17,746 nt of DNA, taken from an uncultured Desulfobacterium sp. (GTDB lineage: Bacteria > Desulfobacterota > Desulfobacteria > Desulfobacterales > Desulfobacteraceae). Shown one piece after another: positions 17,167 to 17,746 of this stretch; positions within the stretch are counted from its first letter, which is position 1; the number at the start of each line of letters is the position of its first letter. A program made the translations under genes and the position numbers. The DNA lies in assembly GCA_937124525.1 (NCBI GenBank), contig CAKZLA010000464.1:1-17746 (forward strand). The letters are read 5' to 3'. The notes below the pieces were generated by a model. It had not been told where the DNA came from, made no database searches, and saw only the letters and a list, made by a program, of their open reading frames with translations.

Positions 17167-17746
17167 TTACATTTCAGGAAATCGTTTTTTCAAATCCAGG
17201 GCCTGCTCCAATCCATAAGCCGCCCGCACCAGAGCCATCTCATCAAATCGGCTGGCCATCATCTGGAACCCAATGGGAAGGCCGGTTTTGCCATGACCAC
17301 AGGGAATGGAAATCCCGGGAAGGCCCGCCATGTTAGTGGAAAGGGTAAAAATATCCGTCAGATACATAGTTAAAGGATCATCCACGTTTTCACCTATTTT
17401 AAAGGCAGGAGTGGGGGCCACAGGAGACACAATAATATCACACCCTTCAAAGGCCCGGGAAAAATCCTGGCTGATCAGGGAGCGCACCTTGGTGGCCTTG
17501 CCGTAGTAGGCATCGTAATACCCCGCAGACAAGGCATAGGTGCCGGTGATGATCCGTCGCTGCACCTCATCTCCAAACCCCTTGGATTTGGTCTTTTTGT
17601 ACATCTCAATGAGATCTGTGGGTTCAGTGTCCCGATAGCCATAGCGCACGCCATCAAATCGGGCCAGGTTGGAGCTGGCTTCCGAAGGGGCAATAACATA
17701 ATAGGCGGCCACGGCATAATCGGTGTGGGGCAGGGAAATTTCCTTT
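17167..17746 (-). CDS. gatA: Asp-tRNA(Asn)/Glu-tRNA(Gln) amidotransferase subunit A, 5' end outside window
   Basis: The last 192 residues of GatA, the amidase subunit that frees ammonia from glutamine for transfer to misacylated tRNA. Recognisable blocks are [24 protein letters not shown], then [32 protein letters not shown], and [25 protein letters not shown], all in the usual order toward the C-terminus. The catalytic Ser-Ser-Lys triad lies in the missing N-terminal part. It stops at 17169-17167 and is followed after 12 bp by the 61-aa gene and mutL. gatC is not visible; gatB is elsewhere in the window on the other strand. Confidence 0.97.
   Translation of the reverse strand, partial: KEISLPHTDYAVAAYYVIAPSEASSNLARFDGVRYGYRDTEPTDLIEMYKKTKSKGFGDEVQRRIITGTYALSAGYYDAYYGKATKVRSLISQDFSRAFEGCDIIVSPVAPTPAFKIGENVDDPLTMYLTDIFTLSTNMAGLPGISIPCGHGKTGLPIGFQMMASRFDEMALVRAAYGLEQALDLKKRFPEM

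Overview
The window looks like a piece of a Deltaproteobacterial (Desulfobacterota, Desulfobacteraceae-like) genome joined at its left edge to foreign Bacteroidota-like DNA. From about position 590 to the right end the protein sequences (HypA, class I/II aminotransferase, Tgt, QueA, GatB, MutL, GatA) read as those of a marine-type sulfate-reducer lineage. No tRNA, rRNA, CRISPR array or intact transposase was seen. Taxonomic placement is by recognition only; no search was run.

Layout. (1) 1-590: two truncated fragments of Bacteroidota character, a lamin-tail-domain surface protein (+) and the first ~54 residues of a twin-arginine Gfo/Idh/MocA oxidoreductase (-), abutting the 3' end of hypA. 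Both fragments are cut and hypA also loses its usual C-terminus, which fits a chimeric joint in amplification or assembly better than a natural locus. (2) 570-4490, minus strand: a tight five-gene run duf2065 > queA > tgt > aminotransferase > hypA, with a 1-bp overlap and gaps of 8, 23 and 12 bp; queA and tgt make queuosine tRNA. (3) 4812-6239, plus strand: gatB alone, divergent from the queA run. (4) 6537-14660: an envelope block. It holds two paralogous secreted proteins with a TolB-N/FlgO-like domain (both with TTG starts; one has a repeated Trp-rich tail, the other a VCBS/FG-GAP propeller), a FlgT/CsgG-like predicted lipoprotein, and two outer-membrane beta-barrels (574 and 405 aa). It also holds about 1 kb of gene-less AT-rich DNA with a MITE-like inverted repeat, and a porin leader with three consecutive hairpins. 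(5) 14826-17746, minus strand: gatA (partial) > 61-aa conserved small protein > mutL.

Functionally, GatA and GatB are two subunits of the tRNA-dependent amidotransferase, encoded here at separate loci. QueA and Tgt act in consecutive steps of queuosine modification, and MutL does mismatch repair. The envelope block is the least understood part. The points most worth a second look are the frameshifted third copy of the PFWxFW motif, the two paralogues sharing a domain beside a FlgT-like lipoprotein, the structured porin leader, and the chimeric left end.
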